A DNA stretch of 41,574 nt from an uncultured SAR116 cluster alpha proteobacterium (GCA_902578815.1 CACHEI010000020.1:1-41574), one strand, 5' to 3'. Counted from the stretch's first letter, positions 9,121-17,466 are shown. Translations and numbers: made by a program. Notes: a model not told the origin generated them from the letters alone.

Positions 9121-10122
9121 CTAGACCGACAGCAGTGAGGCCGTATCAAGCATACGCTTTGAAAAGCCCCATTCATTGTCATACCAGCCGAACACCCGCG
9201 CCATTCCACCTGGCATCACGCGTGTCTGATCCAGATGTGCCACCGAGGAGGCCGGGCAGCCATTCATATCAATAGAAACAAGCTCTTTGTCAGTGACATC
9301 AAGAACACCGGCAAGAGGACCCTCGGCAGCCTCACACAACGCCTGATTGATCGCCTCGGCAGAAATGGCCGTGACCGGCTCGAACACCAGATCAACAGCT
9401 GAAACATTGGGAGTTGGCACCCTTATTGCGACGCCATCCAGCTTTCCAGAAAGCTCAGGAAGGACGAGGCCAACAGCCTTTGCCGCCCCGGTTGTCGTCG
9501 GAATCATACTCAGTGCTGCAGCACGGGCCCGGTATCTGTCATTATGCTCACCATCAAGCAACAGCTGATCACCCGTATAGCTGTGAATGGTTGTCATGAA
9601 ACCCTGCTTGATACCACAGGTCTGATGCAGCACATAAGCAATCGGTGCCAGACAGTTCGTGGTGCATGAGGCGTTTGAGATGATCCGGTGTTCGGGGCGG
9701 AGCGCCGTATGATTCACCCCATAGACGACGGTGATGTCAGCGCCACTAGAGGGGGCTGAAACCAGAACCTTCTTTGCCCCCGCCTTGATATGCACTCCAG
9801 CTTTTTCTGCGGTAGTGAAAATGCCTGTACATTCGAAAACAACGTCAACACCTAGCTTGCACCAAGGCAGTTCGGACGGATACCTTTCGCTCAAATATCT
9901 GACCTCACAATTGGTAGTCCTAATTACATTACCATCGTGGGTGACAGGTGCTGCTAGACGACCATGGATCGAGTCATACTCCAGTAAAAAGGCCGCTGTA
10001 TGGATATCGGCAAGATCATTCACTGCAACAAATTCAATGTCCGATCTTGGATTTTCCTCAAAGGCGCGCAGCACATTGCGGCCAATCCTTCCAAATCCGT
10101 TGATACCAACCCTCAAAGTCAC
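9121..10122 (-). CDS. gap: Glyceraldehyde-3-phosphate dehydrogenase
   Basis: Converts glyceraldehyde-3-phosphate and phosphate to 1,3-bisphosphoglycerate with reduction of NAD(P)+. The 333 residues show GINGFGRIGRN at 6-16 (Rossmann), VNDLAD at 34-39, the catalytic SNASCTTNCLAP with Cys153, and His180 in TTIHSYT. WYDNEWGFS near the C-terminus is standard. Asp36 near the end of the second beta strand is compatible with NAD+, but I would not rule out dual use. It is the first gene of a gap-glk pair on the minus strand, 96 bases apart by the chosen glk start. Together with the plus-strand genes this gives lower glycolysis its entry from the Entner-Doudoroff pathway. Confidence 0.95.
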   Translation of the reverse strand: MTLRVGINGFGRIGRNVLRAFEENPRSDIEFVAVNDLADIHTAAFLLEYDSIHGRLAAPVTHDGNVIRTTNCEVRYLSERYPSELPWCKLGVDVVFECTGIFTTAEKAGVHIKAGAKKVLVSAPSSGADITVVYGVNHTALRPEHRIISNASCTTNCLAPIAYVLHQTCGIKQGFMTTIHSYTGDQLLLDGEHNDRYRARAAALSMIPTTTGAAKAVGLVLPELSGKLDGVAIRVPTPNVSAVDLVFEPVTAISAEAINQALCEAAEGPLAGVLDVTDKELVSIDMNGCPASSVAHLDQTRVMPGGMARVFGWYDNEWGFSKRMLDTASLLSV

Positions 10123-10299
10123 GATATCTCTACCCAGCCAAAGACCAAAAACCGGTCACCATCTCATAATTAAGCCGCCTAATTATTCCCGCATCAATTC
10201 ACAAACCACATCTTCTCTTGACTAAAAACCATCAACAAAAACGCAATCTAGCCGATAACCAAGACCATTGTTGCAGATTTTCAAGTTGCCAATCAACCA

Positions 10300-10732
10300 G
10301 TGTGGTTAATCGAGTAAGACGCACCAACTATTTGGGCACCCACCATCCTGTTCAACAGTGCTTCAAGGTTATTGACCCCGATACTTGTCCAGCGGCATGG
10401 CGTTGTCATTCAGCCGCGTCCCTTATTACTGCAGCGGGCGATTACCAACCTGATCGACGATGCGCTGAAATATAGACACAAGGCTGATTTGTCCGTATGA
10501 GCTGAAACGAAAAAATCCAAGTATCATGGTTAATAACTATGGTAAAGGCGTCAATGTGGAGCATTTGCGTGACTTGACCACTCCTTGCCAGCGCGGACAC
10601 AACGCTTCAAACGTCAATGAATGTGGCATTGGCATCACTTGGATGATTACCGGACAGCATTGTGGCATTATAACTTTCCAGCATTGGGACCAATGTGGCA
10701 TGGATTTCAACAAGGATGGGGGTAAATAAAGC
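10300..10732 (+). pseudogene. Remnant of a sensor histidine kinase (frameshifted, decayed)
   Basis: Two short plus-strand frames together read as the C-terminal ATPase domain of an EnvZ-type kinase. From about 10335 to 10500 one frame contains QPRPLLLQRAITNLIDDALKY, which resembles the N box (family RPxxLxRAxxNLIDNAxKY), and stops at TGA 10498-10500. In another frame, from about 10490 to 10729, VNNYGKGVNVEHLRDL matches the G1 box (family VEDxGPGIPxExxxxL), QRGHNASNVNECGIGI the F/G2 boxes, and ITGQHCGIITF the segment behind them. Key residues are lost: the G1 Asp is Asn and several glycines are replaced by Cys, Trp or Lys. The H box, transmembrane part and any start are not recognisable. The left boundary is approximate. 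I infer a dead gene, not a sequencing error, because substitutions accompany the frameshift. Confidence 0.62.
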
Positions 10733-10829
10733 GAATCGGTGGGTTTACTTTATCCGGTCGTTGGGCTTTTATGCCCGCCCACCAAGTTGGCAAAATTGCC
10801 ACTCTAGAATGAAATCAAAAGAGCAAAAT

Positions 10830-11327
10830 ATGTCCATCAACAAAAAAATAGTAGCCGATTTTGTACGAAACAAAATCGAATTTGTCACGACAGTGCCCTG
10901 CAAGCAACTTGCTGGTGTCATTGAAGAAATCGACAGGTCAGACGCCATTTATCACATCCCATCAAATAAGGAAGATGAGGGGATGGGTCTGTGCGCTGGT
11001 TCCTATATGGGTGGTAAACGATCTGCCATAATCATGCAGAACACGGCGATTGGCGTCACCATCAACACTCTGGCAACCCTGATTCAATATTACAACATCC
11101 CCCTTCCTATGCTGATCAGTTACCGAGGTGAAATTGGCGAACCAATCGCCTGTCAGGTGGAAATGGCCGTTCATACCAAAGCTCTATTGGCGCAGATGAA
11201 TATTCCAACTTATCACTTCCACGAGCAGTCTGATGTCAACGAGTTAGATGGCATCCTGAAATTTAGTTTTATGGCGAAGAAACCAGTCGCCATTCTAACC
11301 GACGCAAGTTTTTGGCAGGGAGCATGA
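10830..11327 (+). CDS. comD: Sulfopyruvate decarboxylase, alpha subunit (ComD type)
   Basis: The PYR-type half of a thiamine-diphosphate enzyme that decarboxylates 3-sulfopyruvate to sulfoacetaldehyde. The 165-residue protein has an acidic NKEDEGMGLCAG stretch (46-57) with the glutamate expected to activate thiamine, and SYRGEIGEP followed by QVEMA, closer to the archaeal ComD pattern (RGxxxExxxAQxxMG) than to phosphonopyruvate decarboxylase (RGEPGxxDEPQH). The ATG at 10830 is preferred; an upstream ATG at 10809 and a frame open to 10695 exist, but the extension looks non-coding and crosses the kinase remnant. Its stop overlaps the start of the beta subunit gene by the ATGA arrangement. In bacteria ComDE-like enzymes serve sulfolactate, cysteate or dihydroxypropanesulfonate breakdown. 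Confidence 0.8.
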   Translation: MSINKKIVADFVRNKIEFVTTVPCKQLAGVIEEIDRSDAIYHIPSNKEDEGMGLCAGSYMGGKRSAIIMQNTAIGVTINTLATLIQYYNIPLPMLISYRGEIGEPIACQVEMAVHTKALLAQMNIPTYHFHEQSDVNELDGILKFSFMAKKPVAILTDASFWQGA

Positions 11328-11893
11328 AAATGATCAGAAGTGACGTTCTAAAAGAGCTACAACCAATCATCTCCAACCAGCTGGTAGTCTGCAACATTGG
11401 GTTACCCTCGCAGGAGCTGCACAATCTAGACGACCAGCCAAGCAATTTCTATATGCTCGGCACCATGGGGCTTGCCTCATCAATCGGGCTTGGGCTTGCC
11501 CTCGTGCAGGACGCCAAGGTGATTGCCATTGACGGCGATGGATCCATTCTGACAAATCTGTGCACCCTGACGACAATCGCGAACAATCCTGCCAACAATT
11601 TCATTCTGCTAATCATCGACAATGGCAGCTATGGATCGACCGGCGACCAGCCTACCTATGCAGGCATGAAGACTTCTCTAGCGAAAATGGCTGATGCGGC
11701 TGGATGTGAGAATGTGATTGAGTGTTCCGCACGGGATACCGCTGCCGTGGTCAAGGACGCACTCGCCCGCGAAAGAATGACGATCATCGTCTCGAAATGT
11801 GAATCTGGAAATATCAAAGTGCCAGTGATTGACCTTGATGCGCCGGTAATCCGTCACAGGTTCATGGAGGAGGTTGCCCGTCGCAACAGCTAA
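11324..11893 (+). CDS. comE: Sulfopyruvate decarboxylase, beta subunit (ComE type)
   Basis: The thiamine-diphosphate-binding (PP) half that pairs with the preceding subunit. The cofactor motif is complete: GDG at 71-73 followed by an Asn at about residue 100 in IDNGSYGSTGD. VVCNIGLPSQELH and NFYMLGTMGLASSIGLGLAL are close to the archaeal ComE pattern as I remember it. The 189-residue length suits a stand-alone subunit. ATG at 11324 overlaps the TGA of the alpha gene (ATGA) and is preceded by CAGGGAG, so it is preferred over a TTG at 11312. The pair has no Xsc, sulfolactate dehydrogenase or PEP mutase neighbour in the window, so the physiological substrate is inferred only from motif likeness. 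Confidence 0.82.
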   Translation: MKMIRSDVLKELQPIISNQLVVCNIGLPSQELHNLDDQPSNFYMLGTMGLASSIGLGLALVQDAKVIAIDGDGSILTNLCTLTTIANNPANNFILLIIDNGSYGSTGDQPTYAGMKTSLAKMADAAGCENVIECSARDTAAVVKDALARERMTIIVSKCESGNIKVPVIDLDAPVIRHRFMEEVARRNS

Positions 11894-12263
11894 CTGTGCT
11901 CAATCTTGCAGTTTCGCAAAATGAGCAAGCGAGTCCCGTGTCGTGTATTCCGGGACTGGTATATGCCTTACCTCGAGCGATGCTTCTGCCATCTCAGAAG
12001 AAGCCCCTTCACTTTCCCCAGTTGAAAAACCGTCCTTTGGTGATTGTGGCTGTTGCTGCGCGCCATTGCGCGGGTCCTGTCCAAATCGGATGTAATTGAC
12101 GATATTCATATAACTGCCGTTTTTCCCTCCAACACTTACGACTTGATTTTTGAATTTTTAAAAAAACTATTTGCCGAACCCGCAATTTTACAAATCAAAT
12201 GGCCTAAGATCTCAATTTCGTGATACGGTTTGGCAAGTCAAAAATACAAATAGGGAGAGTGTA
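11894..12263. other. Intergenic region upstream of the ABC importer (370 bases)
   Basis: Apart from the doubtful small frame on the minus strand, nothing coding is seen. From about 12120 to 12200 the sequence is AT-rich with T and A runs, as expected of a promoter for the binding-protein gene. A TTGATT at 12143-12148 and a TTGCCG at 12171-12176 are weak -35 candidates. I see no terminator hairpin behind comE. Confidence 0.4.
11900..12109 (-). CDS. Possible small hydrophilic protein (69 residues)
   Basis: A minus-strand frame between comE and the binding-protein gene. The predicted peptide has a short ordered-looking start (MNIVNYIRFG) and a Gln/Pro/Ser/Glu-rich middle that would be disordered. 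A GGAGGG lies about 15 bases upstream of the ATG, farther than ideal. No family is recognised. It is tail to tail with comE. It could equally be a chance frame, so it is offered only because the gap would otherwise be empty and the amino-acid make-up is not that of random antisense sequence. Confidence 0.25.
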   Translation of the reverse strand: MNIVNYIRFGQDPRNGAQQQPQSPKDGFSTGESEGASSEMAEASLEVRHIPVPEYTTRDSLAHFAKLQD

Positions 12264-13826
12264 ATGTACCTTAAGAAAATAACGTCATTTATGGCTGTCG
12301 CTTTGCTAGCAACCATAGCATCGACAGCACAGGCAAATACGATCAAATGGTCAATGAAAGGTGATTCGCTGACGCTTGACCCGCATGAGCAGAACGAGGG
12401 TCCCACCACCATGGTTTCGCGCCAGATCTATGAAGCGCTGGTGACCCGCGGGCTAGATATGTCGATCGAACCCCAGCTGGCGACAGGCTGGACAATCGAG
12501 AACCCCACAACATGGGTCTTCACTCTTCGCAAGGGTGTCACTTTCCATGATGGCTCGCCGTTGACGGCATCCGATGTTGTTTTCAGCTTTAACAGAGCCA
12601 AATCCAAGACCTCGGACTTCAAAGAATATATTGACAGCGTTACCTCTGTCGAGGCTGTTGGTGCGGATAAGGTGAAGCTAGTCACAGAAGGCCCCAATCC
12701 AATTCTGCTGAACCAAATTTCAAACATCTTTGTGATGTCTGAAGCCTGGTCAAAAGCAAACAACTCAGCGGTGCCGGGTGACTTCAATGCCGATGAGAAA
12801 ACCTTTGCCTCAAGCAATGCAAACGGTACTGGCCCCTTCAAGATCACTCTGCGCGAGCAGGACACCAAGACCGTTTTTGAAAAGAATGATGGTTGGTGGG
12901 GTACGGTAGAGCATAATCTCAATCGCATTGAGCTTTTTCCAATTGCCAATTCAGCCACTCGCGTAGCATCACTCCTCTCAGGTGAAATTGACATCGTGAC
13001 TGACGCTCCAGTGCAGGATCTCAAACGCATCGACAGTTCTGCCAGCCATACGGTTAACAGCGTTGAGCAGATGCGGACAATTTTTCTCGGCATGGATCAA
13101 GGAAGCGCCGAGCTGCGTTCCTCAAACATCAAAGGCAAAAATCCGCTAGCTGACAAGCGCGTACGTCAGGCGTTCTATCAAGCCATTGATATTGAAGCGA
13201 TCAAGAAAAAGGTCATGCGCGGCCTGAGTTCACCTGCAGGCATCATCACCTTCCCGGGTGTCAATGGCTACACCACGGATCTCGACGCCCGTCTTCCCTA
13301 TGACCCTGCTGCTTCAAAGAAATTACTGGCTGAGGCCGGATATGACGATGGTTTTGACATCACGCTGAACTGCCCGAATGATCGGTATGTCAACGATGAG
13401 GCGATCTGTACAGCGGTTGTCGGCATGCTTGGTAAGGTTGGCGTCAAAGTCAATCTGTTCGCCCAGACAAAGAGCACCCATTTCCAGGACCTTAAAAACG
13501 GTCTCAGCGATTTCTATATGCTGGGTTGGGGTGTCCCGACACTGGACAGCCACTATGTTTTCAGCTTCCTGTATGATTCGAAGGGCAGTTGGAACAAGGT
13601 TGGTTTCAACAACGCGCGTGTAGATGAGTTGATCCAGACAATGGTTGTCGAAGTTGACCCAGGAAAGCGCAATGCTGCAATTGCAGAGGCGTGGGCGATC
13701 GTCAAGGACGATATCTCATACCTACCACTTCACCATCAGGTTATTTCGTGGGCGGCAAAGTCCAATGTTGATGTGCCAATCCGTCCAAATAACGAACCTC
13801 TATTCCGCTTTGCGACTGTAAACTAA
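12264..13826 (+). CDS. Family 5 solute-binding protein of a peptide-type ABC importer
   Basis: Periplasmic receptor that delivers its ligand to the permeases encoded next. The 520 residues start with a clear signal peptide (basic MYLKK, hydrophobic core, cleavage expected after AQA at residue 24). SLTLDPHEQNEGPT, a IYEALVTRG stretch, WTFxLRKGVTFHDG-like sequence and DVVFSFNRAK are standard for the DppA/OppA family (SBP_bac_5). The ATG at 12264 has AGGGAGA upstream and begins the signal peptide; an in-frame TTG start at 12171 would add a 31-residue non-signal leader. Ligand is unknown: members bind di- and oligopeptides, nickel, opines or glycans. A long stem-loop separates it from the first permease gene. 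Confidence 0.93.
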   Translation: MYLKKITSFMAVALLATIASTAQANTIKWSMKGDSLTLDPHEQNEGPTTMVSRQIYEALVTRGLDMSIEPQLATGWTIENPTTWVFTLRKGVTFHDGSPLTASDVVFSFNRAKSKTSDFKEYIDSVTSVEAVGADKVKLVTEGPNPILLNQISNIFVMSEAWSKANNSAVPGDFNADEKTFASSNANGTGPFKITLREQDTKTVFEKNDGWWGTVEHNLNRIELFPIANSATRVASLLSGEIDIVTDAPVQDLKRIDSSASHTVNSVEQMRTIFLGMDQGSAELRSSNIKGKNPLADKRVRQAFYQAIDIEAIKKKVMRGLSSPAGIITFPGVNGYTTDLDARLPYDPAASKKLLAEAGYDDGFDITLNCPNDRYVNDEAICTAVVGMLGKVGVKVNLFAQTKSTHFQDLKNGLSDFYMLGWGVPTLDSHYVFSFLYDSKGSWNKVGFNNARVDELIQTMVVEVDPGKRNAAIAEAWAIVKDDISYLPLHHQVISWAAKSNVDVPIRPNNEPLFRFATVN

Positions 13827-13830
13827 ATCT

Positions 13831-13869
13831 ACAGGGACCCCCATCGTATCTGGCAGCGGGGGTCCTTGT
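13831..13869 (+). terminator. Intra-operon stem-loop behind the binding-protein gene
   Basis: Two 12-base arms (13831-13842 and 13858-13869) pair perfectly except for one G-T wobble and enclose a 15-base loop. The core is GGACCCCC/GGGGGTCC. There is no T run, so it is unlikely to be a full terminator. It begins four bases after the binding-protein stop and ends 15 bases before the permease start. Such hairpins often protect the abundant receptor message and reduce expression of the downstream membrane genes. Confidence 0.7.
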
Positions 13870-13884
13870 CTGCAGGACTCCATT

Positions 13885-14868
13885 TTGTTCAGCTATTTTC
13901 TCAAACGCATTGTGCAATCGGTCGGTGTCATGCTTTGCGTCGCGCTGCTGTCCTTTTCACTATTTAATTTTGTCGGTGATCCTATCAACAACATGGTAGG
14001 CGAGGAAACATCAACCGAGGAACGCGCCGAGTTGCGTGAAACGCTGGGATTGAATGATCCCATCCATATCCAGTTTGGACGATTCGTGGCAAACGCCATA
14101 CAATTCAATTTTGGAAAATCCTATCAGTTGCGGCGTCCGGTTTCGGAGTTAATCGCCGAGCGGATGCCGGCCACTTTGGAACTGGTTATCGCCTCCAGTA
14201 TCCTGGCGCTTGGTTTTGGGGTTTTGCTGGGTGTCTATACCGGTATCAACCGGACGGGCATTCTAAGCAACTTTATCCTTTTTGTCTCGCTGGCAGGTGT
14301 GTCATTGCCCACATTCGTGATCGGCATCCTGCTAATCTATATCTTTGCTGTAATTTTGGGCATTCTGCCGTCCTTTGGACGTGGCGAGGTTGTGCAGATA
14401 GGTTTCTGGAGGACAGGCCTTCTGACCGCATCCGGGCTGAAGGCACTGATTCTGCCGTCACTGACCCTGAGCCTGTTTCAGATGACCTATATCATCCGTC
14501 TAGTGAGGGCTGAAATCGTGGAAATCCTGCAAACTGATTACATCAAGTTCGCTCGGGCGCGTGGTATTAGTAATCACAGCGTTTATTTCGGTCACGCCCT
14601 GCGCAACAGCCTTATACCGGTTGTCACAATTGCAGGAATCAATATTGGCACGCTCGTTGCCTTTTCGATCATCACCGAGACTGTTTTCCAATGGCCAGGA
14701 ATGGGCTTTTTGTTCATTCAGGCGGTCAAATTTGTTGATATCCCAATTATGTCGGCTTATCTGGTCTTCATCGCGCTGGTGTTCGTTGCTATCAATTTCA
14801 TCGTCGACATTCTGTATTTCCTGATCGATCCACGGCTGCGAACAAAGAATGAGAACCAAGATGGCTAA
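13885..14868 (+). CDS. Peptide-type ABC transporter permease (DppB/OppB family)
   Basis: First inner-membrane permease of the importer. The 327 residues begin FSYFLKRIVQSVGVMLCVALLSF, the typical DppB N-terminal anchor, followed by a periplasmic segment with the TEERAELRETLGLNDP pattern and five more membrane segments. The cytoplasmic EAA-type loop (DYIKFARARGISNHSVYFGHALRN) near residues 213-240 contacts the ATPase. The start is a TTG at 13885 with an AGGA eight bases upstream; no ATG lies before the first membrane helix. The end overlaps the next permease gene. Confidence 0.92.
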   Translation: MFSYFLKRIVQSVGVMLCVALLSFSLFNFVGDPINNMVGEETSTEERAELRETLGLNDPIHIQFGRFVANAIQFNFGKSYQLRRPVSELIAERMPATLELVIASSILALGFGVLLGVYTGINRTGILSNFILFVSLAGVSLPTFVIGILLIYIFAVILGILPSFGRGEVVQIGFWRTGLLTASGLKALILPSLTLSLFQMTYIIRLVRAEIVEILQTDYIKFARARGISNHSVYFGHALRNSLIPVVTIAGINIGTLVAFSIITETVFQWPGMGFLFIQAVKFVDIPIMSAYLVFIALVFVAINFIVDILYFLIDPRLRTKNENQDG

Positions 14869-15787
14869 ACGGACAACAGGCATCGTTGACCGGATCTGGG
14901 ACAGTGATATTTTTCACAGCTTTATTCATTCACCAACAGCGTTGATCTCAAGCTGTATACTAGTAATTATCCTGCTCACGTCATTTTTTTGTGAGTTCGT
15001 CGCGCCACACGATCCCTTCACTCCATCCTCACTGTCATTGATGGACGCCTTTACCCCGCCCTTCTGGGTAGAGGATGGCAATACGGTGTTCCTTTTTGGC
15101 ACCGACGGACAAGGTCGCGATCTTTTCTCCGCCATTCTTTATGGTACGCGTATATCGCTTATCGTCGGCTTTTCCGCTATACTATTCAGTGTCATATTTG
15201 GCGTGTTACTTGGTCTCACAGCTGGTTATTTTGGCGGCCGGTATGAGACAATAATCATGCGTCTTGCCGATGTGCAGCTTACTATTCCAAGCATCCTCAT
15301 GGCGTTGCTAATCGACGGTGTTGTTCGTGGCCTCATCTCGCGTGAGTTGCATGATGAGGTCGCTATCTTTGTTCTGATCTTTGCTATTGGCATTTCTGAA
15401 TGGCCACAATTTGCCCGCGTTGCTCGTGGGGCCACGCTAGTTGAAAAGAACAAGGACTATATTTCTGCCGCGCGGATTATTGGCCTGCCCAACGGGATCA
15501 TCATGTTTAAACATATCCTGCCAAACATTCTGCGACCAATTTTGGTGATCGGCACGATCGGCCTTGCCCTTGCCATTCTGGCAGAGTCAACGCTGAGCTT
15601 TCTTGGCGTTGGCGTTCCACCGACAACGCCATCGCTTGGCACGTTGATTCGGCTTGGCAATGATTTTCTTTTTTCAGGTGAATGGTGGATCAGCTTCTTC
15701 CCTTCATTCTTCCTTGTCATCCTCGCTTTTTCAATAAACTTGCTCGGCGATTGGATGCGCGACACACTGAACCCAAAGATAAACTGA
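14861..15787 (+). CDS. Peptide-type ABC transporter permease (DppC/OppC family)
   Basis: Second permease, partner of the preceding DppB-like protein. The roughly 308-residue protein has an N-terminal cytoplasmic segment, a first membrane helix, the periplasmic loop ending in LFGTDGQGRDLFSAILYGTRISL (a strong DppC hallmark), and the EAA loop KDYISAARIIGLPNGIIMFKHILPN. The C-terminal FLGDWLRDxLDP pattern of the family is present as LLGDWMRDTLNP. ATG at 14861 has a GAGA six bases upstream and overlaps the dppB-like stop by eight bases; another ATG at 14849 lacks a ribosome-binding site. The stop overlaps the ATPase start (TGATG). Confidence 0.92.
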   Translation: MAKRTTGIVDRIWDSDIFHSFIHSPTALISSCILVIILLTSFFCEFVAPHDPFTPSSLSLMDAFTPPFWVEDGNTVFLFGTDGQGRDLFSAILYGTRISLIVGFSAILFSVIFGVLLGLTAGYFGGRYETIIMRLADVQLTIPSILMALLIDGVVRGLISRELHDEVAIFVLIFAIGISEWPQFARVARGATLVEKNKDYISAARIIGLPNGIIMFKHILPNILRPILVIGTIGLALAILAESTLSFLGVGVPPTTPSLGTLIRLGNDFLFSGEWWISFFPSFFLVILAFSINLLGDWMRDTLNPKIN

Positions 15788-17460
15788 TGGATTTTCTGGA
15801 AATCACCAATCTGAATATTTCTTATCTGACACGCCGACTATTGGTTACCGCTGTGCAGGATGTCAGTTTTTCCGTGAAAAAGGGAGAAATTCTGGGCCTT
15901 GTAGGTGAGTCAGGGTCTGGCAAGAGCACCATTGGCCGAGCGATTTTGGGGCTGCTAGATGAACCGGGGAAAATTGAGGGAGGCAGCATCCAGCTGGAGA
16001 ATCTTAATCTGGCAGATCCAGCCACTGAGGTCAGCGCGTTCCGTGGAAAGCGTATTGGTCTCATCTTTCAGGACCCCCAAACGTCGCTTAACCCAGTAAT
16101 GACTGTTGGCGAGCAGCTTCTTGAGACCATTCAGACACATCTGCAGATTGACGCAGGCGACGCTCGCAAACGCGCCATAGAGCTTTTGGATGATGTTGGC
16201 ATCATCGATGCCAAAACCCGGTTTGACGATTATCCACATCAGTTTTCAGGGGGCATGCGGCAGCGCGTCGTGATTGCCCTCGCGCTCTGCGCTGACCCGG
16301 ATATCCTGATCGCAGACGAGCCCACAACAGCGCTTGATGTTTCCATTCAGTCACAGATTCTGGCATTGCTGCAGAAACTGAGATCAGACCGCAATCTTGC
16401 TGTCATCCTTATCACTCATGACATGGCCGTAATAAGCGAAATTGCCGACAGGGTGGTGGTGCTTAAGGACGGACGGATTGTCGAAATGGGTTCCCCAGCT
16501 GCGGTGCTTGGCAACCCATCTCAAACCTACACAAAAAGGCTTGTCAGTTCGGTCCCGCCGACAGACCGCCGTATTCACCGTTTCCCAATCATGAATTCCG
16601 ATCAGGGTAGCGCGGCCGACCAAAATCTGAAAATCCTCAACCGCTGGCAACTGCAGAAAAACACGGGCGCATCACTGGTTCGGGTCAAGTCTCTCAGCAA
16701 GAGCTTTTCTGATGAAAGTTTCATGCGCATTGCTGCAAAAGAACCCGTTCATGCAGTAAGAGATGTCTCGTTTGAGATCCGAGAGGGCGAGTCTTTTGGA
16801 CTGGTCGGTGAGAGTGGTAGCGGCAAATCGACCATTGCCAAGATGATCGTCAAATTGATTGAGCCAACCTCCGGCTTGATCTTCTTTGAACAGGATGACA
16901 TCACCACACTTGAGGGGCCAACGTTGCTTGCCTTTCGCCGCAAAATACAAATGGTCTTTCAGGACCCCTATTCGTCACTGAATGGGCGGATGAAAATCAA
17001 AAACATCATTGCCGAGCCAATTCTTCATCATAATTCACAGCTGGGGCAAATGGATATTGATCACTATGTCGACGATCTGCTTGCCGCAGTTGATTTGGCT
17101 GCATCGAGCCGAGACCGCTACCCACATGAATTTTCCGGCGGGCAGCGACAGCGCATTTCAATTGCCCGCGCACTGGCAACACAACCAAAACTACTTGTCT
17201 GTGATGAGCCAACATCAGCTCTCGATGTCAGCATTCAGGCGCAGATTTTGAACCTGCTGAAGGATCTGCAGGAAAAGCTTGGGCTGACGATCCTGTTTAT
17301 CAGCCATGATCTGCCCGTGGTACGGCAAATGTGTGACCGCATTGCCGTTTTAAGGGATGGGGCGGTATGTGAAATTGCTAACGCCGAACGACTGTTTGAC
17401 GCTCCCACGCACAGCTACAGCCGGCATCTTCTCAACTCCATGCCCAAATTTCAGCCCTAA
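15787..17460 (+). CDS. Fused dual ATP-binding protein of a peptide-type ABC transporter
   Basis: Both ATPase subunits (DppD- and DppF-like) in one 557-residue chain, as in YejF/GsiA-type proteins. The first cassette has Walker A GESGSGKST at 40-48, signature FSGGMRQR at 153-160, Walker B ILIADEP at 173-179 and the switch His211. The second has Walker A at 341-349, signature FSGGQRQR at 449-456, Walker B at 469-475 and His507. A linker of about 40 residues (260-300) joins them and includes the C-terminal oligopeptide-type extension of the first cassette. All catalytic residues look intact. The ATG at 15787 shares a base with the permease stop; the longer upstream frame is rejected. It ends six bases from a convergent gene. 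Confidence 0.95.
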   Translation: MDFLEITNLNISYLTRRLLVTAVQDVSFSVKKGEILGLVGESGSGKSTIGRAILGLLDEPGKIEGGSIQLENLNLADPATEVSAFRGKRIGLIFQDPQTSLNPVMTVGEQLLETIQTHLQIDAGDARKRAIELLDDVGIIDAKTRFDDYPHQFSGGMRQRVVIALALCADPDILIADEPTTALDVSIQSQILALLQKLRSDRNLAVILITHDMAVISEIADRVVVLKDGRIVEMGSPAAVLGNPSQTYTKRLVSSVPPTDRRIHRFPIMNSDQGSAADQNLKILNRWQLQKNTGASLVRVKSLSKSFSDESFMRIAAKEPVHAVRDVSFEIREGESFGLVGESGSGKSTIAKMIVKLIEPTSGLIFFEQDDITTLEGPTLLAFRRKIQMVFQDPYSSLNGRMKIKNIIAEPILHHNSQLGQMDIDHYVDDLLAAVDLAASSRDRYPHEFSGGQRQRISIARALATQPKLLVCDEPTSALDVSIQAQILNLLKDLQEKLGLTILFISHDLPVVRQMCDRIAVLRDGAVCEIANAERLFDAPTHSYSRHLLNSMPKFQP

Positions 17461-17466
17461 GAGGCC

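Noticed and set aside
10600..10705. Three TGTGGCAT repeats as a separate repeat element or operator array
   Set aside because: They fall on Gly-rich parts of the histidine kinase remnant (G2 region), which explains their similarity and spacing.
10695..10829. N-terminal extension of the comD frame
   Set aside because: The extra 45 residues overlap the kinase remnant and have no likeness to ComD; the family begins near the ATG at 10830.
10830..11893. Phosphonopyruvate decarboxylase instead of sulfopyruvate decarboxylase
   Set aside because: The RGEPGxxDEPQH motif of that enzyme is replaced by a ComD-like pattern, the enzyme is split into two subunits, and no PEP mutase gene is nearby.
12428..13093. 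221-residue minus-strand frame inside the binding-protein gene
   Set aside because: Antisense shadow of a clear family 5 binding protein; Ser/Leu/Thr-rich translation without motifs.
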